64,000 nt of DNA from Acanthaster planci (Eukaryota > Echinodermata > Asteroidea > Valvatida > Acanthasteridae). Positions 54,101-64,000 of this stretch are shown here, piece after piece. Each line of letters starts with the position of its first letter. Position 1 is the stretch's first letter. Where the stretch lies: assembly GCF_001949145.1 (NCBI RefSeq), contig NW_019091486.1:831865-895864 (forward strand). Direction: 5' to 3'. The notes under the pieces were generated by a model. That model ran no database searches and had not been told where the DNA came from. It worked only from the letters and a program-made list of their open reading frames with translations. Both the position numbers and the translations under genes were made by a program.

Positions 54101-57100
54101 GGTGGTTAGGTAATCCAATTTTTCATCAAGTTGTTGATATGTAGCGCTGGAGATCTCGCACTGCCAGCCAGAGAATTTGCTTCCCCAAACTTGACACGTG
54201 ATGTTTTCCTGAGGAAAATCGGTAGTCGCTTTAATTAATAGGTTGGGCACAAGAACACTTAATATCCTCTCTTATCCCTTATTGGTAACCTGCATAGCCT
54301 GAAAAAGCAGAGCACGATGTTTGTAGCCTTTGTTTATATGAAAAATTCCCATGAATGGATCTTCCTTTTTTTCTTTGTGCGGGCAAAATTCTTCGCTTCG
54401 TCTTCGCTGACGCCATTAGGTGTCATCGTAGTCGAAACGTGCTCGGTGTCCATGTTGACACTGTCGTTTAGATCCCCCTAACCTTTAATGTCACTGCTGC
54501 TATCGTCTACGTTGTCATCCCGGTCCCTACGTGATTGCCATTGTCGTTTATACCTCGCCGGTTATATCACAACTGCAGGTCGTCACAGCACCGTCGTCCG
54601 TCAGCATTATCGTCAGTGTCATATTTTGTTATCACAGTGATGTATATAAACAACCTGCCCGGGGTTCACATAGTATCAGTGTAACTAATTCCACTCTGCG
54701 GCAGATCTATAAACCTATCTGTCAAACAAAATTGACTCATCTCAATATGGTCTTGACGCAGACTAGAAGGTACAAACAACTCAACAGTTCTTCTTCATCG
54801 CAAAAGGTGGAACAGAAAGAGGAGGTCCTCGCACAGGCAGGATGAAGCTGAATTGTTCAATGCTTGGGATAGCGAAATCAGGAAGTGTCTGTTTTGTCCA
54901 AAGTGCCTGTTTTGTCCAAAGTGATGACTTCGATCAATCCAGGTTCATTTGGGTGAGATAATGATTTTGACAAACGACTGAGCGTCGCTCAATGCTAGAC
55001 CTCCAGGGCTGAAGGCTTGCTGTGCGACATGTGATGGATGCCAGGACATTCTCAGGATAGCACAGCTTACTCGTTTCCTTCTACGTGTATCTTCCCACTC
55101 AAAGTACTGTGAAAGTCTTAAATCTCAATAACAGATTTCTGACCAAAAAAAGGAACTCGTGTTAACCTGGGAGTTGCAAGGCCTTTGGTTATCACATGCA
55201 AAGTACCATCCTGAGTTTAGTCCATTAGATCGAAATACTAAACTTGTCGCAGGTGCGCTGAAAACCAGAAATCGTTGGTAATTGAGTTACAACAGTACTA
55301 ACTCAAGAAAGCTCTTTTTATTGTGGTACGTTTGTTTGTGTATAGCTGTCGGCAACTAGATGTGCTGGTTTGAAAGGTGCTGCCGAGAGCAGTCAGATTC
55401 AGAGGACAGAGTATAAGCGTTGTCTGCCTCTAAGCAGAAAAGCATTACCTGGAGCAACACCATGCAGTGTTTGAATAAATCTCGACAGGGTTATCAGCAT
55501 TACAAAGAAACCTTTTTTATTGTCTGCAACAGTTTCGGTCCGTTCAGTGGCCACCACATACTGTAATCCACCTTGAGCAGAAGCATCTCCTCATTGGTTG
55601 AAAAATGCCATGCTGGTGGGGAGTTTTCGTTTCGTTGGTAGAGACGCGCACGCAACATGTGCATTTCACAGCCGTTGGTGAACCAGCGAAATGAGGTTCC
55701 TACCAAAAAAGCCTCCGTCGCTAGGAAAATCGCGCCCTCACTTGGTCAAGCTCGGAGCCTATAGGGTAAACCTCTCGAACACGAAATGGCTAGCAAGTAT
55801 CCAACCTCATTCAATTCTAGACAAAATGGTGTGCTCCTTGTAAGACGTTCGATGTTACATTTATATTATCTGCCAGTTTTCTGTACATACAATCATATCA
55901 TGAGGTCAGGGAGGCCAAGAGATATTCTGTTTATATGTTTAGCAGGGATAACAAAAAAACTTCATTGAAACTGTATTGAATTGCAGCAGTAAATGGTATT
56001 CATGTAAACCGAAATGCATTTGAACTAAAGTTGGTGAATGTGAATCCCATTGGCGGCTGATGCATGCTGTGTTATTCTACGACCAGACGGAAACAAAGTG
56101 TCCACCAGTTTTCATTACAAAACTGTTTCAAAGCCATTTAAGTGAATGTCATTTGACATTGATTTATCAACCCAACTGCACTGGGGAGGACTCCACCATT
56201 CTACTAGGAAATTGAAATTTAACTCTTCAGCCCAATTGCCACTTACTAACTTTATGCGTTGGAAGACTGATTTATAGGAACCATAATAAAACGTGTGTCC
56301 ATTTTCCAATCATTTCCTCCGGGCTTCACTCTCAGGTTCACATTATTGCATGTGTAAGAGACGTCTTCGTCAAAATATGGCAACTACATTAGCTGAAGAA
56401 GTGGTTCATTACACCGCCAGAAAATCTTTTCTTTTTCTTTATGCTAATTTGGCGACCTGAAGTACGAGCCAATTCCGTGGTGGCACCATGCTGGCGTGTA
56501 AGTCATCTGCGCGCGATATTGATCATGCTTTTTCAACCATTGTTCTGCATCATACTGTGTTACTAATACGCATAGTGCATTTGATTTCCAAAATGCACCC
56601 TCCTTAAAATTAAGAACGCACGCGTGCGTGGTGACACCACCGCCGTTTATTTGAATTTCCAGCACATTGCAACACCGAAATAAAAAAAGTCCGTCTTATT
56701 AAATGCAAAACATTTAGGGTTCATCGTCGCAAGATGGTGCATTTAATGTCAAATACAAACAGACATTTCAGCAGTTATAGGCACCTGCCTCGCACCTGCA
56801 GTTTGGTCAATCAATGACCTCCTTGTATTGCATTGGATTTGGAAAGGGCACTCAGAGAGCTCATCTCCGCGCACAACTCTGATGTGTCATGCGATCACCG
56901 TCATTCAAGAAATATGAAACGGATCAAAATAAAACAGTGTACGGTCACAGGTTTGGTCTGAAACAACAGCACAGTTATTCCTGGCAAAAACTTAAGAGGA
57001 AAAGACTGTTGTAGTAACACCAGAGACAAGCTGCGCTTTGGTTTACAGAAGAGCGCCCACGGTGTCCAATTTTATCCATGTTTTGAACGGCCCGCTCGTC

Positions 57101-59891
57101 ACGGTATTGCTCAACTAGAAACAAAACTGTCATCGATAACCGGTAAGCGATATTGTGTCTGCGTAAAACAGCGATCTGGCTTCCAGGAAAATAGACGGGA
57201 GATCGCAGGAGCAATCATGAGATTTTCTGTCAACGTTGAAATCTCTTCCTGACGTGACTGCGGGGAAATGCGGAAGTGTGTCACAACAGCGGATGTGTTG
57301 AGGTTGACCCTTCGCCGCGCCCTCGCAATTAGTACGGCACTGAGATAGGCTAATTGTTTCAGCATGTATAGCGTAATTTCTCTGAGTCCCGTGGGATACA
57401 AATCGTTTGAATAATAGCCTGGTTCCCTACGTCTGTTTGCGCGTGACATGTACACGAGAACCCACGGATTCCCTTTTCTTTCTGGCCGATTTCACTAATT
57501 GCAGCTATTTATAACAAACAAAATAAATTTACCGTACAGCCACAGATTTGTAAATCCCTGCGGTTTACTTTATTTAATGGATGGGTGAGTTTCACACAAA
57601 TGTAATTTTGTCGAAGAAGTCTAGCGTCAGGATCAATCGAAACGGTGCCGTTGGTGATCTTTAGTCTTGTTTCCAGCAGTTTGTTGAGGCAACTCGAGGG
57701 ACAGCATTTAATCACTCGAAGTAAGCAGTGATACTTTTCCACCCGACTTGAATAAAGGTTATAATCCTGGCTCTGAAGGGTTTTTCCCTAAGGGAACTGA
57801 ATTCCGACATTTGTAGGCCTACGGGGGAAGCTTCACGAGGCATGAAAACTAGTCTCCAGTAAACTATCGCCAGCAGGCAGCACTTCAGTGCTTCCACGTA
57901 TAAAATACATTTAATTTCTGGGCAATTCGGTTGCGTTGGCGATACAAGTTAAGCGATTGAGACCCGCCCATTTCTTTCCCAGGCTCATGCAGTCAGCGCC
58001 AAGAACATATCCCTCGCTCGACTTCGTGTTTTGGCGTTTTGTGTGTGTGTGTGTTTTTTTTTGTTTTTTTTTTCTTCTTTTTTTTTTACGGTTTTCGGAG
58101 TCAGACCAATTTGCTGGGCGACAACATCCGATGTGTGACCTTTCCGGATCAAATCGGGCAGAGCATCAGTCCAATTACACCCACTCTGGACGAAAGGACG
58201 TTATAATGCCAAAGGTCCAAAAGCAGTTTTGGTAACTGTGCACACCGCTTCCATAATTATTGATTGGGTATCGTGTGCCCTGTAACAATTATGATCATTT
58301 CGCCTTCAGCTTGCGCTCCCCCACCCAATTTTGCTTATTTAGCGCACCTTACTCCATGTGTTTTGACGTAGACTCGTTTTTTTATTAATAGCTTGCAGTT
58401 GATGATCACTTGATCTACGCACAGGTCGATGGGAAATGTCTTTGAGTAGGCTCTCTGTTTGTTAACCAAGTCAGTAAGTCAACAGTATATTCAAGGACAT
58501 AAGGCATCTTTTATAAGAGCAGGCTGCAAACGGAAGTTTAAACGCAATGCAAAACAATCGTCGCGATATAAACTGTAATGGAGATCAATGGTTACACCAT
58601 TCTATGGATGCGATCGCGCGGTTACTCCTGTTAACGCGATAGAGAATGCGCGCGCATTACTCCTGGGTCAGGAGTAGACTCCTGCATTACGGGGAGTGCA
58701 ATCTCGCTGATCTGCAGGGCGTACTCCTGCCGTTTCGGGAGAGTACTCGTGTTAACACGAGTAACACGAGTAGCTCGCTCGAACGCATCCTATTTGTCAA
58801 GGAGGTATCTAACGCGCGCGTACTATACATATGCGCAAGCGTAGTACCACCACGGTTATGGCTTCTAATTCTGGTCACCAGATCAGTTCATACATCGGGA
58901 GGTTTGAAGAGTTACCTGAGCCCTATCCGTCGGTCAAGCGTATAGGCCTACTTCAACATGACCCTATCTGGTGTTACGGTTTTCTCAAGTAGCTGATGTA
59001 CCTATTAGGGGAAATCGTGCGTGCTTCAAGTTGATATGACAGCTGGAAAACAGATACAAGGTAATTGAGAAGTACTGCACTTTTTGCCTGAGATTTCTTG
59101 TAGCAACGTGAAATTCCATAGGATTACTTTTTCCGCCTTCATTAAATGAATTTTAGCGTAGGATTACATTTAAGCTTTATTTGGTAATAGAACTGCCTCA
59201 AATATCTGTATCGATATATCCAGCAACACCCAAATACAGTACTTACCGTACTTCTGGGTGAACAACTAAGTGCTTTCCGGATAAGATTCGTTTTGCACCC
59301 GGTCGCTCGCTAGCCGGACTAAATACCCGGACTTCTCAGGCTGACAAGCGAAGCCAGTCAGCTTCACCGAGTTTCGATTACAGAACCCTTCAACGGGAAC
59401 TCGACGGCACAGAGCTGACGGAACCGCAAATTACTCTTTAGTTATTTGTATATTCAATTTTAATAGAAAAATTACACATGATTAGCAAAGCCGTCAATTT
59501 TTCTGGGCCTGAATGGCAGGTGTTGCGTCTTTCTTACATGTCCTTATCAGGGCTTATGTTTCCTACTTGCATATAGGACAACCGAGTTTTTATTATTATC
59601 AGCTTCGATAAGCACACCCTTTGACCAAAAAAACGGGTACACAACACTATCCGTTGTCGTTGAGTCTTCTAATGTACACCCCTGAAATGAATTATGGGCC
59701 TACATGTATCTCCCTGTGATAAAAGTATCAAGGTGTAATTTATGAATGATTCAAACAAAAGACGATATTAATACAGACGGAATACTCACTGTTTCTTCTC
59801 CGAAGCTGCCGTATCGGCTGGCCTGCACGACTGCCGCTAGACTAACTGCGATGCATATTACCGCTACCACGTTCTGTGGTTTCATATCCAT
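50950..59891 (-). CDS. Small secreted cysteine-rich protein, 3 coding exons (unassigned family)
   Basis: Exons 59891-59790, 57772-57533 and 51144-50950, all phase 0, encode 178 residues: a signal peptide of about 23 residues, an 80-residue Cys-rich exon and a 64-residue Cys-rich exon with stop. The mature part has 13 cysteines, including KCCPSSC, QICGCT|CQPNEFC and QTCACP, a disulfide-rich extracellular fold. I do not recognise the family, and hormone, growth-factor, inhibitor or toxin-like roles are all open. The odd cysteine number suggests a dimer, a free Cys or a missed phase-0 exon in the 6.4-kb second intron. The promoter with TATA and CRE lies just upstream. It is on the same strand as the receptor gene and 11 kb upstream of it. 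Confidence 0.6.
55565..55760 (+). repeat. Interspersed repeat family A, copy 3
   Basis: Same family: ACCTTGAGCAGAAGCATC, CATTGGTTGAAAAATGCC, ATGTGCATTTCACAGCCGTT, GCGCCCTCACTTGGTC. It sits in the second intron of the secreted Cys-rich gene. Confidence 0.75.
57533..57772 (-). CDS. Secreted Cys-rich protein exon 2
   Basis: Acceptor AAAAACCCTTCAG, donor TACG|GTAAAT; 80 codons, phase 0 both sides, fully open. Key residues: C in EKYHCLLRV, then IKCCPSSC, NGTVS (an N-glycosylation site), YICVKL and LQICGCT. The match of phase with exon 1 and exon 3 and the cysteine pattern are the evidence. No domain name can be given. Confidence 0.62.
58744..58763. repeat. 20-bp perfect palindrome
   Basis: TACTCGTGTTAACACGAGTA reads the same on both strands and is followed by another ACACGAGTA. 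The surrounding 58640-58850 holds more short inverted words such as ACTCCTGGGTCAGGAGT. It lies in the first intron of the secreted Cys-rich gene. Confidence 0.85.
59790..59891 (-). CDS. Secreted Cys-rich protein exon 1: signal peptide
   Basis: The ATG at 59891 (an in-frame second Met two codons later) opens MDMKPQNVVAVICIAVSLAA followed by VVQASRYGSFGEET, a classic signal peptide with likely cleavage after VQA. The donor ACA|GTGAGT is strong. The exon sits about 375 nt downstream of a TATA box, which agrees with a first exon. Confidence 0.72.
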
Positions 59892-60291
59892 TGCTTTGTG
59901 TGATAAAGGAGTCGTGTGACTTCGAACCAAACAATTCGCGGGCTTTGCAAGTTCAAAACAAAGTACTGTCTGATCTGTATTCTAAGCACGAAAGTTCGCG
60001 CGTCTGTCGTGTGGGAATGTCGTGCCGTGCTTCGCTGAGTATGACGGCTTCGTATTAACAGGAAAAGTGTTGATGTCTGCTCCGTGCTTCCTTTTAGATA
60101 TATTGATGTATCTTGGTGGATATCTAAACAAGGGATCTCCAAGTGCGCGTTCTATGGATGAGGAGCTGTTGTCGATTACCCTGCATTCAACCGCGCGTGG
60201 CAGCCGTCCATTTACTCGGGTGGTATCTCGGACGCTTTCGAAGTTGGAAACTTGAGCCGAAAAATGGTTTTGTTTGCGGACAGCGTCATGT

Positions 60292-60325
60292 TTTTATATC
60301 TGTCACTGGTCACTGGTGACGTCAC
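60292..60325 (-). promoter_or_regulatory. Core promoter of the secreted Cys-rich gene: TATA box and CRE
   Basis: On the minus strand TATAAAAA occupies 60299-60292 and the perfect CREB/ATF palindrome TGACGTCA lies at 60318-60325, about 20 bp upstream. A TATA at this place predicts transcription starting near 60262-60270, giving a 5' UTR of about 375 nt before the ATG at 59891. The CRE suggests cAMP-responsive control (inference). Confidence 0.6.
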
Positions 60326-60399
60326 CGGTTCCTCCTCCCTCGGTGATTAATGTCGCAGTCACGTGACCCGACTGCGGAAGAGGAGGAGGCCACCTTTTA

Positions 60400-63300
60400 A
60401 CCGTGATCCGCATCGCTGCGGCATCGTGTGTGTGGGGGTTGGCACTCGAGTGAGTGCACTTCAGGTAAACGATTTATGAACGAGACACGTTGACCGGGGA
60501 AGTGCAAGCCAAACTTGCCAGGTTTGTGGAGTGGTGGGAACTTTAAAGGGGCTTGCACGGCTTTTAGCTCACTTTTGCTGACGATGCAGGGTTTTGTCTC
60601 AGCGGAGTAAGCTTTGGTTCAGTTAAGACAAGGGAACATACAAAATATTTGCATTCAGTTCATTGCCTAGAGGTTTGAAGTTTTATGACCATTTCGTTTT
60701 TCATTTGTTAGGTCTACACAGTGGCTGTCCAGCCCAGTGCGAAATGACTGAGCATTTCACTCCATTACCATGCTAAATTAAAGGCACAGATAAGGATGTA
60801 TAATACAGTGTAGGGCCTACTAGATAAACCACCTCAGCTGCATCAAGGTCTGACGGGGACCGCAACTCAATATAGTTCGTATACGACGCCGACATCCAAG
60901 TATAATGAAACTCTGTATGGGACTCTCCCAGTTTATAATTACGGTCGGATCCAGAATCACATTTGCGGATTCTTTCATTAAACCTTAATGGCCCTTCTGT
61001 GCGAGGTTAACTTTGACGCGCACGCTCTAAAAAGTGGTTCTCTCATTTTATCTAAAATAATCCCTCTTAATCTGCAAAATGCACAGAAATAAAGTCCGTC
61101 GGCTTTGTCACCCCTTATTACAGTTTGTTCCGGGACTGATTGACACTTTGAGTCACAGCTGCAACAAATCACTCGTGACGCTTGCAAAATGATTCCTAGT
61201 ACCCTTTTCCATTCGCTGGCGGCGCCGCATGAAGTAGGCTGCAGTAGCGGAGACAGTGCCCCTTTAATGCAGCGCGTGGGCTTAAAGCCGAAGCGACACG
61301 TTACAAGCCTGCATGAAACCGGGGGCCTCGCAACTGATCACCGCCAAAGTCCGCGGGTGATTCCCCTCATCCTACAGGGTCAACGGTCGACCCTCGCTCG
61401 CCGAGCGTTGAATTCTTTGTTCCATTCCAAGAGAAGACTGGGGCAAAACATTTGTTTTTTTCAAACGCTGCGTAACTGCATCTCTGCCTTCTAATAACTG
61501 CCACGCACATGTTTATAGACATTTGCAATTTAGACCAATTAGCTTTCTAATGGGTTCCCCATGAGTTAAATGGCCGGCCCAGATTTTAAATGTCAGCAAA
61601 TGTGTTGTGCCGGATATGCTTTGACGTCAGAAAAATTAGTTGCCGTTAATATATACTTTTACATTTCCAGCTAGGTAGCTGTGGAAAAAATGGAGAAGGG
61701 AAAAGCGTGTCTCACTATGTACATTGACAAGTATTATGCAATATATATACGCATGGTCTTACAACCATGAGGACTTCAATTAACGGATACGGCAACAGCA
61801 ATTCAGATGTACTGCTGATATGAAATAATAGCGTCTTCAAAGACTGACCAATAGGGAAAACGCTCTCTAAAGACTTCGAGTAATAGGCCTACAATGTTAC
61901 TAGTGCTGCCAAAAAAATTAAAACAGGGCTTCTGTACATTTCTACTGTCGATTAAGACAGTTCAAGGAAGGTATACCCATCAAGAAATGAGACGGAAACC
62001 TTCCTTATTGTCAAATCCCTATACACAATGTAGACTATTCTTACCTAACACCCCCCCCGTCTGAAAAGAATTCCCGAGATTCCAGTGAACAATGACCAAC
62101 ACAAAGTGGGGGGGTCTCTCTGTCTCATATCTCGCTTCATAATGTATGACGAATTATATGTGTGCTCTTGGAGTCAAATAGTCAAATAATCAAGAAAGGA
62201 ACTGGCAGCTGTGGAAAAACAATGGAATGTAATTTTCTACCTCAAGGAAGCATGTCCTTCAACTCGTGGCTGACAATGACTCACATCTCTGCGATGGAGG
62301 ACGCGGACCAGCTGTGCGAGTCTCAAGAGCATAAGATTGATAAACAATAACGAAAGTGGAATTCTTGCGGAACACTTTAGCGGAGGTCTATTCTCTACGG
62401 GTCAATGTCGCATTCAAGGCATCTTGCAGGGAGGGGGGGGAGGTTGTATGTCGATCGTCCCTGAAGAGTTCGGGGATGTTTCGCCAAATGGTTTTCTAGC
62501 AGCGGATGTGCTGTTCCTCGTGGTTAATCGCCGTGATCCCGGCTGTGGAACTCGTCTGTTTGCCGCCGTGGCTCGGTACTCCAGTTTTGTGTTGATTGAT
62601 GGGTTTTGCTTCTTTCCTTAATGAGCACCATGCTTGCTCTAATGCCAAGTCTGTTAATATCCGATTTGGAATGTTAACGGAGCTATCAAACTTTGGGGTA
62701 GCGTGAGTCAGTTCACAAAGAATTTCTGCCAAATCTACAGATTCAGCTTGAATTCTCGAATTTGCACGTTCTTGAAATGTGACTCGAATAAGTACGTTAG
62801 CTCTACTTAGGCTAAGACCTAAATCAAAGCGTTTGCTCAGACTCTGCCGTGTTAAATGAGTTGTCACATTGCTGGAAATGTGCAAAACTTGAAATTTGGA
62901 TAAGTTCCTGGTAATGGCTATTTTAATCTTGTCAAAGCAATCTTCGCAACTCAACACTTTTTGCAAACAGTTGAAGTGAGTGGCATTTCTACAGCCGTGC
63001 TCTGAGATGTTTACGAACCTTACTTCATAGCTTTGGCGAATGATAGCGGTGAGAATAGTGACGAAAGAACTGCAAAGTTTTTGGTTTACATTACAGGCTT
63101 TCTGTGGTGTGGCCTTTGCTTACTATGACCCCAAACAAGCGGCGAATTGGTCCGCGTGGGTCCAAGTGTTGGGTTCGTTCCTTTCAAGGAAAGAGAACAA
63201 ATGTTCATTGCTTTGTCATACAGGGTACGTTGTTTGTGTTTCGTTTTCTCTGATTGAGGGTTTGTTTTGCTCCGCCTTTCAAATTTGAAGGTCGGGAAGA

Positions 63301-63459
63301 AACGTCCTGAGGCAGCTGATGGTAAGCCCTCACAAGGTGAAGGCTGATTGGTTATTAGAGTAGCTATGCGGAACTCGGTAGTAGTCATTACTTACGCGTG
63401 CATGGCGGCTACATGTAGGGCCTACCGCATGATGATCGCGTCCGGTAACCAATTAATTG
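60400..63459. other. Upstream flank without a supportable gene
   Basis: CpG-richer sequence up to about 60480 adjoins the promoter of the secreted Cys-rich gene. Beyond it only unsupported open frames are seen (61189-61494 plus, 62337-62621 plus, 62496-62966 minus). No repeat family in common with the rest of the window was noticed here. Confidence 0.45.
62496..62966 (-). other. Orphan 156-codon open frame
   Basis: A minus-strand frame with MQKVLSCEDCFDKIKIAITR at its start and hydrophobic/charged alternation after it; it stays open upstream of the Met. A CxxC and helical look suggest a transposase fragment or zinc-binding segment, but no family is recognised. It lies upstream of the secreted-protein promoter. 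Confidence 0.2.
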
Positions 63460-63905
63460 TTTTTGTGAGTCGATTCGAGTCATTGTCCCGAGACTGAAGT
63501 CGATTCGAGTCATTAGGCAAAATAGTCGGGTCGAGTCAAGTATATAGTTCGAGTCAATTCGAGTCACCGATACTTGAAGACAGTGCGATAAATAAAAATG
63601 AGCCATTTTAGCCATTTTTAAATTTTCCTCCTGATTTCTACACGTATTCACGCCACAACTTACTCTTGATGATAATAGCGCATGACACGAAGATTATAAA
63701 CCGGCACTGTAACTCTTAGCAACTTTTTTCCCAAGACGTTTGCCCTTATTTTGGGTCTCGAATCTATCAATTATTAACTTCCACTCGAGTCGGCCATCTC
63801 CTGACGAGAGACTCGAGTTGAGTCTTTTTACCCGTCAGGACTCGAGTCGAGTCGCCAAAACTGTGACGTGAGTCGGATTCATGTCGAGTCAATGACTCTA
63901 GTCAT
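63460..63905. mobile_element. TCGAGTC-rich repeat element
   Basis: Two clusters of GAGTCGATTCGAGTCATT / GACTCGAGTCGAGTC words at 63465-63570 and 63780-63905 flank an AT-rich centre. Dense subterminal repeats at both ends resemble non-autonomous DNA transposons (hAT-like), but no terminal inverted repeat or target duplication is clear. No coding capacity. Confidence 0.5.
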
Positions 63906-64000
63906 TACAAATCTGCTTATAAGGACAGGGAGAGCTGAAAGACCAGGTAAAAAAATATGTGGAGGAGCAGTATACTGATTTATATTCGATGCTCGAGATA

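Overview
The window is eukaryotic genomic DNA, most likely from a marine invertebrate deuterostome (echinoderm, hemichordate or amphioxus). The evidence is many short exons with GT/AG junctions and introns mostly of 0.4-2 kb, scattered TACATGTACATGTA-type and TAGGCCTA-type words, many small interspersed repeats, and a divergent adhesion GPCR whose domain mix I do not know from vertebrates. The phylum is a guess. There is no sign of bacterial gene organisation.

Main gene (minus strand, about 38.2 kb down to 8.6 or 8.4 kb). I reconstructed a 29-exon adhesion G-protein-coupled receptor by reading splice sites and codon phase across every junction. All 28 phases agree, and the coding exons sum to 4719 nt (1572 residues plus stop). 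Its order is: signal peptide; Ser/Thr-rich linker; C-type lectin domain (residues about 93-229); PSPSPS-rich stalk and a 248-residue mucin-like exon; hormone-receptor motif (about 538-595); GAIN domain with a GPS whose predicted cut is between M889 and T890; seven transmembrane helices (about 905-1150); and a cytoplasmic tail of about 420 residues with basic and RS-rich stretches. A second signal-peptide exon in the same phase lies 1.6 kb upstream (39.80-39.86 kb) and could be an alternative first exon.

Second gene (minus strand, 59.9 kb down to 51.0 kb). A TATA box and a CRE palindrome near 60.3 kb precede a signal-peptide exon. It joins in phase to an 80-codon Cys-rich exon and a 64-codon Cys-rich last exon. 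The predicted product is a small secreted protein of 178 residues that I cannot assign to a family.

Non-coding layout. At the left end (0.36-8.75 kb) a 3-4 kb block containing the 3' end of the receptor gene occurs twice in tandem. The inner copy starts exactly after a single N, so a haplotype misjoin is as likely as a true duplication. Introns and intergenic DNA hold several repeat families: a MITE-like element with GGGCCCAATTTCA ends, a 178-bp element with terminal inverted repeats, a GGGTCA palindrome, a repeat present three times and ending in a GCGCCCTC region, and a roughly 400-bp repeat present twice. There are also a 25-bp minisatellite interrupted by an assembly gap, a near-perfect hairpin at 49.6 kb and a TCGAGTC-rich element at 63.5-63.9 kb. 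I found no convincing rRNA, tRNA or CRISPR. The 40-51 kb and 60.4-64 kb stretches hold no gene I can support.
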